A DNA stretch of 64,000 nt from Nisaea denitrificans DSM 18348 (GTDB taxonomy: Bacteria > Pseudomonadota > Alphaproteobacteria > Thalassobaculales > Thalassobaculaceae). This document shows positions 8,484 to 16,921 of the stretch, piece after piece. Location of the stretch: contig NZ_AUFM01000011.1 of the NCBI RefSeq assembly GCF_000426505.1, positions 930,001 through 994,000 on the forward strand, in the 5' to 3' direction. Made by a program: the position numbers and the translations under genes. Each line of letters starts with the position of its first letter. Within the stretch, counting starts at the first letter, position 1. The notes beneath the pieces are model-generated. The model was not told the DNA's origin and ran no database searches. It worked only from the letters and a program-made list of their open reading frames with translations.

Positions 8484-8573
8484 GGATGGGTGGCCGAGCG
8501 GTTGAAGGCACCGGTCTTGAAAACCGGCAGGCGGGAGACCGTCTCGTGGGTTCGAATCCCACCCCATCCGCCA
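8484..8573 (+). tRNA. tRNA-Ser(UGA), 90 nt, CCA encoded
   Basis: The acceptor GGATGGG pairs with CCCATCC, followed by discriminator G and an encoded CCA. The anticodon stem CCGGT/ACCGG closes the loop CTTGAAA with anticodon TGA at 8518-8520. A long variable arm typical of Ser tRNA (GGCGGGAGACCGUC region) and a standard T loop, GGGTTCGAATCCC, are present. It reads UCA and, by wobble, other UCN codons. Confidence 0.97.
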
Positions 8574-8619
8574 TACCGCTTTTCGGAATTCAGGTTAGAT
8601 TTTCCGAGTTCACTCTCGG

Positions 8620-9522
8620 TTATGGCTCGGTTCTGATCCGATTGAGAACCATGAGCCCTGTCTCCGGCACCGCCGTCACATTGATCTCGTAGCGGCACGG
8701 GGAGAGCAGCATTGATGCATACCTGTCCGGATTCTTCCTGATTTCTTCGGGGAAGTAATCGTTCAAGGCAACTCCGATCCAGCGAAATCCGTCACGGCCA
8801 AGAATATCCATTCCCCGGTGCATTGCTGCTTCGACACCAAGAGTTTCAAGCACCTCTGACACGGCAAATTCCCGATGGGCGAAACTCGCAAGTTTCAGGC
8901 GAACATGCTCATCATCACCAATATAGGAAAAATGCCAGCCTGCATGCTCGAGAACCGCAAGGTTTGAATCGAGGCGGTTTTTCAACATCTTGATTTTCAA
9001 GGTGAGCCTGAAATCCCGCAATTTTTGTGGACTACTCCGTTTGAAAGCGTGTCCCCATGCCGCCACGGGCCAGACAAAGACAGGATCGGCACCGTCGCGC
9101 TGCATATAGTTCAGACGGAGATTGAAATGGGTGAGCTGCAGGCCGATCACATCCACGTCCCTGCGGGTCAGGACCTCTCTGATGGCAGATGCGCGCGGAA
9201 TTTCATCGACATCTGAAATGATGACGAGATCATCGTCCGCGATATTTTTCAATCCGTAGGAGAGTGCGTTGCGCTGGGCGTTTTCCTTGCCCCATGCATC
9301 CAGGTTCGACGGAAACGAGCCGATCTCGATATGGGTGATGCGATCTGCCCAACGGGCGAACCGAGCCTTGTTCTCGTCGTAGTGCAGCGGCTTGGCGATA
9401 CCGCTATGGGCTTCCGCCGCTTCAACCAGGACGAACCGGTCAACAACATCGTCAAGTTCGCGCAGGCGAAGCTCAAGTATGTCGAGCTCATTGTTGAACA
9501 TGAAACAGTCGTAGACGGTCAT
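8620..9522 (-). CDS. Glycosyltransferase family 17 protein
   Basis: A 300-residue protein with the GT17 opening YDCFMFNNELDILELRLREL, then FVLVEAAEAHSG and the Asp-rich ISDVDEIP (D104-V-D106), which would bind the metal-nucleotide. Eukaryotic GT17 is the beta-1,4-N-acetylglucosaminyltransferase (GnT-III) family. Bacterial homologues are common beside polysaccharide genes but few have a known acceptor. No signal or membrane segment is seen, so it should act in the cytosol. The start at 9522 has GAGG upstream; the frame is open a further 21 codons. It is divergent from the aminotransferase gene and has no glycan-synthesis neighbours. Confidence 0.85.
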   Translation of the reverse strand: MTVYDCFMFNNELDILELRLRELDDVVDRFVLVEAAEAHSGIAKPLHYDENKARFARWADRITHIEIGSFPSNLDAWGKENAQRNALSYGLKNIADDDLVIISDVDEIPRASAIREVLTRRDVDVIGLQLTHFNLRLNYMQRDGADPVFVWPVAAWGHAFKRSSPQKLRDFRLTLKIKMLKNRLDSNLAVLEHAGWHFSYIGDDEHVRLKLASFAHREFAVSEVLETLGVEAAMHRGMDILGRDGFRWIGVALNDYFPEEIRKNPDRYASMLLSPCRYEINVTAVPETGLMVLNRIRTEP

Positions 9523-9683
9523 TGGAATCCTCGTAGATGCCTGCAGGCTGCATCGCTGCTTAGCGGAACGGCATGCTGCTGCCAAGTATGGCTGTTCTTG
9601 AGATAAGAATTCATTCTGTGCAGTGTGCTATCCGGCGCCCAGCTGGAAGGCAATTTGCGCATAATCCCAATGGAGAACCTCTT

Positions 9684-10823
9684 ATGCCCATCACCTGCAA
9701 ACGGGATCTGTTCGATCTGCCGACTGGCCTGACTTATTTCAACACGGCCAGCCAGTCTCCTTGCCTCATGGCGAGTTTCTCTGCCGGTGAGCGGGGACTC
9801 ATGCGCAAGCGGCAGCCATGGATAGCCGAGCGTGCGGCCTTGCCGGGGGAGATGGAGCGCTGCCGCGAATTGTATGGTGGTCTACTCGGCAGCACGGCGG
9901 ACGATGTCGCGATTGTCTTTTCGACCAGTTACGGAATTGCCGCAGCCGCGGCCAATCTGACTTTGGCGCCTGGACAGGATGTTCTGGTGCTCGAAGCGCA
10001 ATTCCCGTCGAATGTTTATGCGTGGCAGAGACTGGCGGAGCAGTCAGGCGGCGGCGTTCGGTACGTCCCGCGCGGTGCGGACTTTGACTGGACCGGTCCG
10101 GTTCTGGAAGCATTGGACGACGGTGTGGGTATCGTGGCGCTGCCCAACTGTCATTGGTGCGACGGGGCGCTTGTCGATCTGGAGCCGATTGCGGCGGAAT
10201 GCGTGAGGCGCGGGATACCGCTGGTCGTCGATGCGACCCAATCGCTTGGCGTAAAACCGCTGAATCTTGAAACGGTTCCGGCGGATTTCGTCGTCGCCTC
10301 GGGCTACAAATGGCTGCTCTGCCCGGACATGATGGGCTTCATGTATCTGGCGCCGAAGCACCAGACGGGCATGCCTCTGGAACTGAACCACGCTTCGCGG
10401 ATCGACGCGCCGTCTATGGAGACCGGCAGCGGCCTTGGCGGGCACCTGAAGCCGAATGCGCGGCGCTTCGACATGGGGGCGGCGGATAGCATGATCCACA
10501 TGCCGATGTGCGTCTCGGCGCTGGAGCAGATCACTAAATGGACGCCGGAGGCGATCCACAGCTATCTGAGCGCGCTGGTCGACGGGATTGCGGAGCGGGC
10601 GGAGGAGCGTGGCTTCAAATGCCCGCCAAAAGCCCGCCGCATCGGGCATTTCATCGGGCTTTACCGGGATGAGCCATGGCCGAAAGGTCTCACAGCACGG
10701 CTGGCGGCGCGCGATGTTCACGTCGCCTTCCGGAACGGCGCGCTGCGGGTCAGCCCCTACCTCTTCAATGACGAGGCCGATGTGGACCGCCTGTTCGCGG
10801 CGCTGGACACAGAGTTGCGTTAG
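9684..10823 (+). CDS. Class V aminotransferase-fold PLP enzyme
   Basis: A 379-residue fold type I PLP enzyme. The Schiff-base Lys is in VASGYKWLL, the PLP Asp in VVDATQSLG and the phosphate-side Thr/Ser in VFSTSYGIAAAA. The overall pattern is that of the kynureninase/cysteine desulfurase/isopenicillin N epimerase group; no desulfurase Cys loop is apparent and the substrate cannot be told. The ATG at 9684 has TGGAG upstream and begins MPITCKRDLFDLP; the open frame further upstream is not convincing. Its stop overlaps the codA-like stop by 4 bases (convergent). Confidence 0.82.
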   Translation: MPITCKRDLFDLPTGLTYFNTASQSPCLMASFSAGERGLMRKRQPWIAERAALPGEMERCRELYGGLLGSTADDVAIVFSTSYGIAAAAANLTLAPGQDVLVLEAQFPSNVYAWQRLAEQSGGGVRYVPRGADFDWTGPVLEALDDGVGIVALPNCHWCDGALVDLEPIAAECVRRGIPLVVDATQSLGVKPLNLETVPADFVVASGYKWLLCPDMMGFMYLAPKHQTGMPLELNHASRIDAPSMETGSGLGGHLKPNARRFDMGAADSMIHMPMCVSALEQITKWTPEAIHSYLSALVDGIAERAEERGFKCPPKARRIGHFIGLYRDEPWPKGLTARLAARDVHVAFRNGALRVSPYLFNDEADVDRLFAALDTELR

Positions 10824-12094
10824 GACCGGCGGAAATCGACTTGCTGGCTCTTGCCGCCGATGCTGACCGTGCTCATCTGCGGCGGCGCTTCGGCAATCAC
10901 CTGGCCCCGGCGAATGACGAACAGTCGGTTCGGCTTCAGACGAATGGCTTCCATCACGTCGCCCGCCTGCAGGATCACCAGATCCGCATTCGCCCCTTTC
11001 GCGATACCGTAGCCTTCCAGTCCCATCGCTTTCGCCGAGTTCTCCGTAACGGCGGCGAACATCGCCTTCATCTCGTCAACGCCGGTCATCTGGCCGACAT
11101 GGACCGCCATGTGGGCAACCTCGAGCATGTCGTGGCTGCCGAGGCTGTACCAGGGATCCATCACGCAATCATGGCCAAGCGCGACATTGATCCCGGCCGC
11201 CGTCATTTCCTTCACCCGCGTCATGCCCCGGCGCTTCGGATAGCTGTCGTGCCGCCCTTGCAGGGTGATGTTAATCAGCGGATTCGGGATCGCATGCATC
11301 TGGCTTTCCACCATCAACGGCAGCAGCTTGGAGACATAGTAATTGTCCATCGAATGCATGGATGTCAGGTGCGAGCCAGCCACCCTACCCTCCAGCCCGA
11401 GCCGCTTGGTTTCCGCCGTCAGCGTCTCGATATGGCGCGACATGGGATCGTCTGTTTCGTCGCAATGCATGTCGACGCGCAGGCCGCGCTCAGCCGCTAT
11501 CTCGCATAGGGCGCGGACTGAGCGGGCGCCGTCTTCCATGGTGCGCTCGAAATGTGGAATACCGCCGACAACATCGACGCCCTTGTCCAAGGCTCGCGCA
11601 AGGTTCTCCGCTGCACCGGGGGCGCGGAAATAGCCGTCCTGCGGAAAGGCGACGAGCTGGATATCAATATAGGGCTTAAGCTCCTCCCGGACCTCTATCA
11701 GCGCGTCCACATTGATCAGGCGAGGATCGGACGTGTCCACATGGCTGCGAATGGCCAGCGTGCCCTTGGCGATGGACCAGCGGGCGAGTTCCCGCACGCG
11801 CTGTTTGATCGCGTCACCAGTCAGGTGCGGTTTCAGCTCCCCCCAAAGCTGGATACCCTCCAGCAATGTGCCGGATTGGTTCAGGCGCGGCTCGCCGAGG
11901 CTTAGGGTTGAATCCAGATGGAAGTGAGGGTCGATGAAAGGCGGCGTCACAAGACAGCCGCCCGCATCGATCACCCTGCCCGCGTCACCTGTGATCGCCG
12001 GCCCCACTTCGACAATGCGGTCTCCTTGAATGGCGATGGATTGGCCGGTACGCCCATCGGGCAGCGTGGCATTCTTGATCAGGATATCGAGCAT
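10820..12094 (-). CDS. codA: Cytosine deaminase-like amidohydrolase
   Basis: A 424-residue metal-dependent amidohydrolase. The paired His ligands are in PHFHLD (H57, H59). A conserved HVDTSD follows, then IPHFER, HCDETDD with the catalytic Glu, the SHLTSMHSM His, and GHDCVMDPWYSLGSHDML, which closely resembles the E. coli CodA signature with its ligand Asp. It should deaminate cytosine or a related pyrimidine or triazine. It is the last gene of a minus-strand operon, 15 bases after the second permease of a BMP-type importer, so salvage of imported nucleobases is the likely job. Substrate identity beyond the CodA group is uncertain. Confidence 0.85.
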   Translation of the reverse strand: MLDILIKNATLPDGRTGQSIAIQGDRIVEVGPAITGDAGRVIDAGGCLVTPPFIDPHFHLDSTLSLGEPRLNQSGTLLEGIQLWGELKPHLTGDAIKQRVRELARWSIAKGTLAIRSHVDTSDPRLINVDALIEVREELKPYIDIQLVAFPQDGYFRAPGAAENLARALDKGVDVVGGIPHFERTMEDGARSVRALCEIAAERGLRVDMHCDETDDPMSRHIETLTAETKRLGLEGRVAGSHLTSMHSMDNYYVSKLLPLMVESQMHAIPNPLINITLQGRHDSYPKRRGMTRVKEMTAAGINVALGHDCVMDPWYSLGSHDMLEVAHMAVHVGQMTGVDEMKAMFAAVTENSAKAMGLEGYGIAKGANADLVILQAGDVMEAIRLKPNRLFVIRRGQVIAEAPPQMSTVSIGGKSQQVDFRRS

Positions 12095-12109
12095 TGGATC
12101 AGGCTTTCA

Positions 12110-13060
12110 TTAAACGCGGTCACCGCGCCGGAACGGCACCAGCAGTGCTTTGGGGTAGCTCGCCCGCCGGGACATCACCACCATTGCCGCAATGGAGAGC
12201 ACATAAGGGGCCATGAGGAAGAATTGGTAGGGAATCTGCGCACCGGCAAGCTGCTGCGCGCGGACCTGCAGAGCGTCGAGCCCGGCAAACAGCAATGCGC
12301 CGAGCAGTGCCTTGCCTGGACGCCAGGAGGCGAAGATCACCAGCGCAACGCAAATCCAGCCCCGGCCGTTGATCATGCCGAAATAGAAGGCGTCGAAGGC
12401 GCTCATGGTGATGAAGGCGCCGCCGATTGCCATGAAGGCACTGCCGACCATCACGGCACCGGTCCGCACCGCCAGCACATCAATACCCTGGGATTCGACC
12501 GCAACCGGATTCTCACCTGCCATACGGACCGCGAGGCCGAGCGGGGTGCGCTCCAGCACATACCAGACGGCGGGAACGGAGAGCAGCGCGAGATAGGTGA
12601 GCGGCGTCTGGCTGAACAGCGCCTCTCCGATCACCGGGATGTCGGATAGGCCCGGAATGGCATAGGGCTGGAACGGAACGATCTTCGGCGGCGTGGTCGC
12701 GTCCGGCAGCAGCATGCGGAAGACATAATAGCTGAGCGAAGAGGCAAACAGGGTGATGCCGATGCCGGTCACATGTTGTGAGAGCCCGAGATAAACCGTG
12801 AAACTCGCGTGAAACAAGCCGAACAGCGCGCCTATAAAGGCCGCGAAGACAATCCCGCCCCAAAGGTCCCCGCCCTGGAAGACCCACATCCACCCGGCCA
12901 TGGCACCCATTGTCATGATGCCTTCGATGCCGAGATTGAGCACTCCCGCACGCTCGCAGATCAGCTCGCCGAGGGTGCCGAGAATGAGAGGGCTGACGAT
13001 CCGGATGGTGGCGGCCCAGAACCCGGCGGTGAGGAGGATTTCGAAAATGTCTCCGATCAT
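12110..13060 (-). CDS. ABC transporter permease, BMP/nucleoside type (second permease)
   Basis: A 316-residue membrane protein with about eight to nine helices of the BPD_transp_2 family. The characteristic segments are GTLGELICERAGVLNLGIEG and a central ENPVAVESQGIDV. It resembles the NupQ/YufQ-type permeases that form a heterodimer with the larger permease encoded immediately upstream (4 bases apart). The heterodimer imports nucleosides or nucleobases with the BMP receptor. The C-terminal residues are basic. Confidence 0.88.
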   Translation of the reverse strand: MIGDIFEILLTAGFWAATIRIVSPLILGTLGELICERAGVLNLGIEGIMTMGAMAGWMWVFQGGDLWGGIVFAAFIGALFGLFHASFTVYLGLSQHVTGIGITLFASSLSYYVFRMLLPDATTPPKIVPFQPYAIPGLSDIPVIGEALFSQTPLTYLALLSVPAVWYVLERTPLGLAVRMAGENPVAVESQGIDVLAVRTGAVMVGSAFMAIGGAFITMSAFDAFYFGMINGRGWICVALVIFASWRPGKALLGALLFAGLDALQVRAQQLAGAQIPYQFFLMAPYVLSIAAMVVMSRRASYPKALLVPFRRGDRV

Positions 13061-13064
13061 CGCG

Positions 13065-14114
13065 TCAGCTCCAGCGGATGCGGTAGCGGGTGAGCATGAC
13101 GCTGACCAGGATGGTCAGGACCGAGAGGCCTACCAGCACGTCAGCGATGTAGGTCGGAATATCGGTCGACCGGCTCATCGCGTCGGCACCGACATAGACG
13201 GCGGAAATGAAGAAAGCGGACAGGATGACACCGAGCGGATGCAATTGCGCCAGCATGGCGACGGCAATCCCCGCATATCCAAAACCCGGCGAGAGATCGA
13301 GCGTGAGATAACCTTTGAGACCGGCGACTTCACTGACCCCGGCGAGACCGGCAAGACCGCCAGATATCAACGCAGTACGGATCACAGTTGCATTGACGCC
13401 GATACCGGCGAAACCGGCGGCGGAGGCATTCAAGCCAACGGCGCGGATCTCGTATCCCCAGACGGTGAAACGCATCAGCGCCCAGGCAAGCAAGGCGGCC
13501 ACGAGTGCGAAGATGAAGCCAAGATGCAGGCGCCCCTTGGCCAGCAATGGCGGCCAAATGCCTTCGTCAATAATGGGCGCGGCCTGAGGCCAGCCGAGTG
13601 ACATCGGGTCTTTCCAAGGGCCCTCAAGCAGGTACCCGGCCAGCAGCAGGATGACAAAGTTCAGCAACAGCGTCGTCACCACCTCGTCGACCTTCATGTG
13701 GGTCTTCAGCAACACAGGTACGATCAGGATAGCGCCGCCGGCCATGGCGCCGACAAGCATCAGGAACGGGACCATAAGGACGGGCGGCAGGGAAATGAGG
13801 CCGGTGCCAAAGAAGGTCGCGGCCAGCGCACCGCAATAGAGCTGCCCTTCAGCGCCGATATTGTAGAACTTGGCCCGAAAGGCGACAGCGGCAGCCAGAC
13901 CCGTGAAGATCAACGGCGTACTGCGCGTCAGCGTCTCGTTCAAGGCGAAGCTGGAGCCGAGAGATCCTTTCAGCAGGGCGAAGTAAGAGGCCAGAACAGG
14001 CTCTCCGGCCCAGATGATCAGCCCGGCGCCAAGCACGAGTGCGGCCAGCACGGCAAGGGGTGGGGCCAGCAACACGCGCCAGAGCGCCACTTCCTGTCTC
14101 GTCTCAATGCGCAT
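13065..14114 (-). CDS. ABC transporter permease, BMP/nucleoside type (first permease)
   Basis: A 349-residue protein with about ten membrane segments, related to NupP/YufP. The pattern PLIFTGLAAAVAFRAKFYNIGAEGQ is diagnostic; I cite it in two parts: PLIFTGLAAAVAFRAK, then FYNIGAEGQ. A coupling-helix type motif, EIRAVGLNASAAGFAGI, follows near residue 215. Its start overlaps the ATPase gene by 11 bases, which indicates translational coupling. With its partner permease it would form the membrane channel of the nucleoside/nucleobase importer. Confidence 0.88.
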   Translation of the reverse strand: MRIETRQEVALWRVLLAPPLAVLAALVLGAGLIIWAGEPVLASYFALLKGSLGSSFALNETLTRSTPLIFTGLAAAVAFRAKFYNIGAEGQLYCGALAATFFGTGLISLPPVLMVPFLMLVGAMAGGAILIVPVLLKTHMKVDEVVTTLLLNFVILLLAGYLLEGPWKDPMSLGWPQAAPIIDEGIWPPLLAKGRLHLGFIFALVAALLAWALMRFTVWGYEIRAVGLNASAAGFAGIGVNATVIRTALISGGLAGLAGVSEVAGLKGYLTLDLSPGFGYAGIAVAMLAQLHPLGVILSAFFISAVYVGADAMSRSTDIPTYIADVLVGLSVLTILVSVMLTRYRIRWS

Positions 14115-15648
14115 GAGCGGACTCCGCTTCGTGCCCGGACATCAGCAGACCTACATCGCCGACCGTAAGGCCGGCCGTGTCCTGAGGCGGCGTCAACCTG
14201 CCGTGATACATCACGGCTATACGGTCGCTGAGTGCGAAGAGTTCGTCCAAGTCCTCCGAGATCAGCAGCACGCCGGCGCCATCGGCACGTGCCTGCAGCA
14301 GGCGGCTCTGGACATAGGCTATGGCCCCCTCGTCCAGACCGCGTACCGGCTGGTTGGCGAGGATGAATTCAGGTCCTCGCGACAAGACCCGCGCAAGGAT
14401 GAGCTTTTGCATGTTACCGCCTGATAACAAGCGGGTTTCCGCCTCCGGACCTTCGCAGCGAATATCGAATTCCTCGATCAGGCGCTTGCTCCGTTCAAGC
14501 GCTCTACGCTTGTCGATGACGAAGCCGGCACGCGCAATTTCAGCTCCGCGCCGGTCTTCGCTGATCAGGTTCTCCCAGAGCGGCATCTCTCCAACCACGC
14601 CTGTTGCGTGCCGGTCCTCGGGAATCCGGCCGACACCGCGCCGGACAAGCTCCGTCGGATCGGCAACGCCCGGCGCGCCGAGGATCTCGACATCACCCGC
14701 GTCGGCAGTCGCAAGACCAGACAAGAGGTTCGCTAGGGTGCGCTGGCCATTTCCTGCCACACCGGCAAGCCCGATGATCTCGTGTGCCCGGATCTCCAGG
14801 CTGACATCTTTCAGACTCTGCGCCTCGCTGTCCGATTGGCAATCGACATGTGTCAGACGGAGAACCGCGTTGCCAGGCATCATCGAGGTCACTTTCGGCC
14901 GGTTCACCTCTTCCCCCACCATCATCCGCGCCAGACCTGCCCGGTCCGCCTCGGAAGTCGTCACCGTTCCGGCAACGGCTCCCCGGCGCAGCACGACCAC
15001 CCGGTTCGTATGGTTCAGTATCTCGTTCAGCTTGTGAGAGATGAAAATGACCGCCAGCCCCTTGGCCGTCAGTTTCTTCAGGGTCTCGAACAAGCTGTCC
15101 GATTCCTGTGGCGTCAAAACCGCTGTCGGCTCGTCCAGAATGAGAATGCGGGCGTCGCGGTATAGAGCCTTCAGAATCTCCACCCGCTGTCTTTCTCCGA
15201 CGGAGAGAGCACCGACCAGCTTGTCCGGATCGGCATGGAGGCCGTACTCGGCCGCCATGTCCGCTATCTTCGTCCGGGCAGCCTTGATATCCCGGCGCCA
15301 GGCAAAGAGCGGCTCGGTGCCGAGGGTAATGTTCTCCAGCACCGTCAGGTTCTCAGCGAGGGTGAAATGCTGATGCACCATACCGATACCCGCCTGGATA
15401 GCGGCGTCCGTCGAGCCGGGCGGCAACGGTGCGCCATCCACGAGGATCTCACCCTCCTCAGCCACGTAATGGCCGAACAGAATATTCATCAATGTGGTTT
15501 TCCCAGCGCCGTTCTCGCCTAGCAGAGCAAGGACCTCACCCTGATTGAGGTCGAGCGAGATCGCATCGTTCGCGACCAGCGGTCCGAAACGCTTGGTGAT
15601 GCCCCTGAAGGATAACAGGGGCATCACTGAGACAGATTTATGGGTCAC
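14104..15648 (-). CDS. ABC transporter ATPase with two nucleotide-binding domains
   Basis: A 514-residue tandem ATPase of the sugar/nucleoside class. Domain 1 has Walker A GENGAGKTT near residue 43, signature LSVGERQRVE and Walker B ILILDEPTAVL. Domain 2 (from about 260) has a poor Walker A, GVAGNGQRTL, signature LLSGGNMQKL and a Walker B region ending ILANQPVRGLD. One intact and one degenerate site is usual for this family. It powers import with the two permeases and the BMP protein and is translated 20 bases after the receptor gene. Confidence 0.9.
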   Translation of the reverse strand: MTHKSVSVMPLLSFRGITKRFGPLVANDAISLDLNQGEVLALLGENGAGKTTLMNILFGHYVAEEGEILVDGAPLPPGSTDAAIQAGIGMVHQHFTLAENLTVLENITLGTEPLFAWRRDIKAARTKIADMAAEYGLHADPDKLVGALSVGERQRVEILKALYRDARILILDEPTAVLTPQESDSLFETLKKLTAKGLAVIFISHKLNEILNHTNRVVVLRRGAVAGTVTTSEADRAGLARMMVGEEVNRPKVTSMMPGNAVLRLTHVDCQSDSEAQSLKDVSLEIRAHEIIGLAGVAGNGQRTLANLLSGLATADAGDVEILGAPGVADPTELVRRGVGRIPEDRHATGVVGEMPLWENLISEDRRGAEIARAGFVIDKRRALERSKRLIEEFDIRCEGPEAETRLLSGGNMQKLILARVLSRGPEFILANQPVRGLDEGAIAYVQSRLLQARADGAGVLLISEDLDELFALSDRIAVMYHGRLTPPQDTAGLTVGDVGLLMSGHEAESAHAH

Positions 15649-15668
15649 GTGCGTGACATCCCAACGGA

Positions 15669-16676
15669 TCAGAACGTGGATTTAGGCTCGTTGTCGTTGA
15701 TCTCGACCACGAAATCACCGGACATGATCTGCTTGGAAAGCTCGGCGACCTTGGCTTTCGCGTCCGCCGGGATCTTGTCCTCGAACTCATAATACGGGGC
15801 GAGGCTGGCGCCGCCCTTCTGCATCATGGTCCATTCCTTGTAGTCCTCGGCTTTGAAGCTGCCGGCCTTGACCTGCTCAATGGCGTAGTCGATCGCACTT
15901 TCCATATGCCAAAGGGCGGAAGTCACAACCACGTCCTTGCCATTCTCTTCCTTGTTCATGTCGTTGACATTGCCAAAGGCAAGAATGCCTTTTTCGCGAG
16001 CGGCATCAACCACGCCGGCGCGTTCGGCATAAAGGATATCGACGCCGGATTCGATCTGGGCGAAGGCGGCTTCCTTGGCTTTCGGCGGATCGTACCAGGA
16101 ACCGATGAAGGTCACCTTGAACTCGATCGAAGGATCGACGGACCTGGCGCCTGCCATGAATGCGTGGAACAGCCGGTTTACCTCGCCAATCGGATAGCCG
16201 CCGACCATGCCGATCTTTTTCGACTTGGTCATGCTGCCGGCGATGATGCCCATCAGGTAGCACGGCTCGTGGATATAGTTATCGAAAACGGAGAAATTGC
16301 TGCCGTGCGGCTTGAAGGGGTCGCCCATGACGAAGGCAACATTCGGATATTCGTCAGCCACCTTGCGGGCTTCGCGGCTGATGCCGAAGGCCTCGCCAAC
16401 GATCAGCTGAACGCCGCTCTCGGCATATTCGCGCAGCACGCGGATATAATCCGTGTTGGAGACTTTCTCGGAATAGGAATACTCGATCTTGCCAGCGGCT
16501 TTTGCGGCCTCAAGGGCCTGATGCAAACGCGCATCCCATTTTTGCTGGATCGGCTGGGTATAGATGCCCGCGACCTTGATCTTGCCGGCCGCGTTGGCGA
16601 GCCCCGCCGGCAGCATGGATACGGCGCTGAGAGCGGCTAGCGTTGCCAGAACCTGGCGGCGCGAAAGAATTGTCAT
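15669..16676 (-). CDS. BMP family ABC substrate-binding protein
   Basis: A 335-residue receptor of the Bmp/PnrA family, which binds purine nucleosides or related ligands. It begins MTILSRRQVLATLAAL, where SRRQVL is a plausible twin-arginine motif, and the signal ends near GLANAAGK. The start is supported by GGGGGA six bases upstream. Family segments include KVAGIYTQPIQQKWD, YPNVAFVMGDPF, KKIGMVGGYPIGEVNR and ILYAERAGVVDAAREKG. There is no lipobox, unlike most Gram-positive members. It is the first gene of the importer operon and is preceded by a structured leader and a good promoter. Confidence 0.9.
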   Translation of the reverse strand: MTILSRRQVLATLAALSAVSMLPAGLANAAGKIKVAGIYTQPIQQKWDARLHQALEAAKAAGKIEYSYSEKVSNTDYIRVLREYAESGVQLIVGEAFGISREARKVADEYPNVAFVMGDPFKPHGSNFSVFDNYIHEPCYLMGIIAGSMTKSKKIGMVGGYPIGEVNRLFHAFMAGARSVDPSIEFKVTFIGSWYDPPKAKEAAFAQIESGVDILYAERAGVVDAAREKGILAFGNVNDMNKEENGKDVVVTSALWHMESAIDYAIEQVKAGSFKAEDYKEWTMMQKGGASLAPYYEFEDKIPADAKAKVAELSKQIMSGDFVVEINDNEPKSTF

Positions 16677-16771
16677 ATCAGTCCCCCGAGAATCGAAACG
16701 TCTAATGTTCCGGACTCTCTCCGGATACATTCGATCATTTTCTGTTTTGCCAAATCCTCCCGTCTCATCCG

Positions 16772-16827
16772 TGGCATTCTTCTGCCCCCTGTTTCAGGAG
16801 GCCGCCCACCCTCGGGCTGCGATGCCA
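16772..16827 (-). ncRNA. Candidate structured leader RNA (three-way junction) of the BMP operon
   Basis: Reading the minus strand, TGGCAT (16827-16822) pairs with ATGCCA (16777-16772) to close a junction. Two hairpins lie inside it: GCCC/GGGC around GAGGGT, and an 8-bp stem GCCTCCTG/CAGGGGGC with an AAA loop and one G-U pair. The element starts about ten bases after the predicted transcription start and ends about 95 bases before the BMP start codon. This geometry is that of a ligand-sensing or protein-binding leader. I cannot match it to a named riboswitch class from memory. A purine-derivative sensor would fit the operon. Confidence 0.45.
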
Positions 16828-16844
16828 TCGTATGTGACGGTTCA

Positions 16845-16872
16845 ATTTCAGCATTTGGTTTCGGATTGTCAA
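16845..16872 (-). promoter_or_regulatory. Predicted sigma70 promoter of the BMP importer operon
   Basis: On the minus strand TTGACA (16872-16867) and TGAAAT (16850-16845) are separated by 16 bases, with a perfect -35 and a 4/6 -10 hexamer. Transcription would begin near 16838, giving a leader of about 160 bases that contains the candidate structured RNA. Confidence 0.55.
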
Positions 16873-16921
16873 TCGAACCCGGAAGGGGGACAGGCAAACA
16901 CCTGATTACCGTTATCCGGCC

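Noticed and set aside
8484-9522. tRNA-Ser followed by a glycosyltransferase as a genomic-island boundary.
   Set aside because: No integrase and no repeat of the tRNA 3' end was seen, and composition does not change obviously.
14104-15648. Sugar (ribose/xylose) ABC ATPase.
   Set aside because: Tandem ATPases are shared by sugar and nucleoside importers, but the receptor is of the BMP family and there are two permeases, which fits the nucleoside type.
16772-16827. Classical purine riboswitch in the BMP leader.
   Set aside because: The three-way junction is too small, and it lacks the paired 7-base loops and conserved core of that class.
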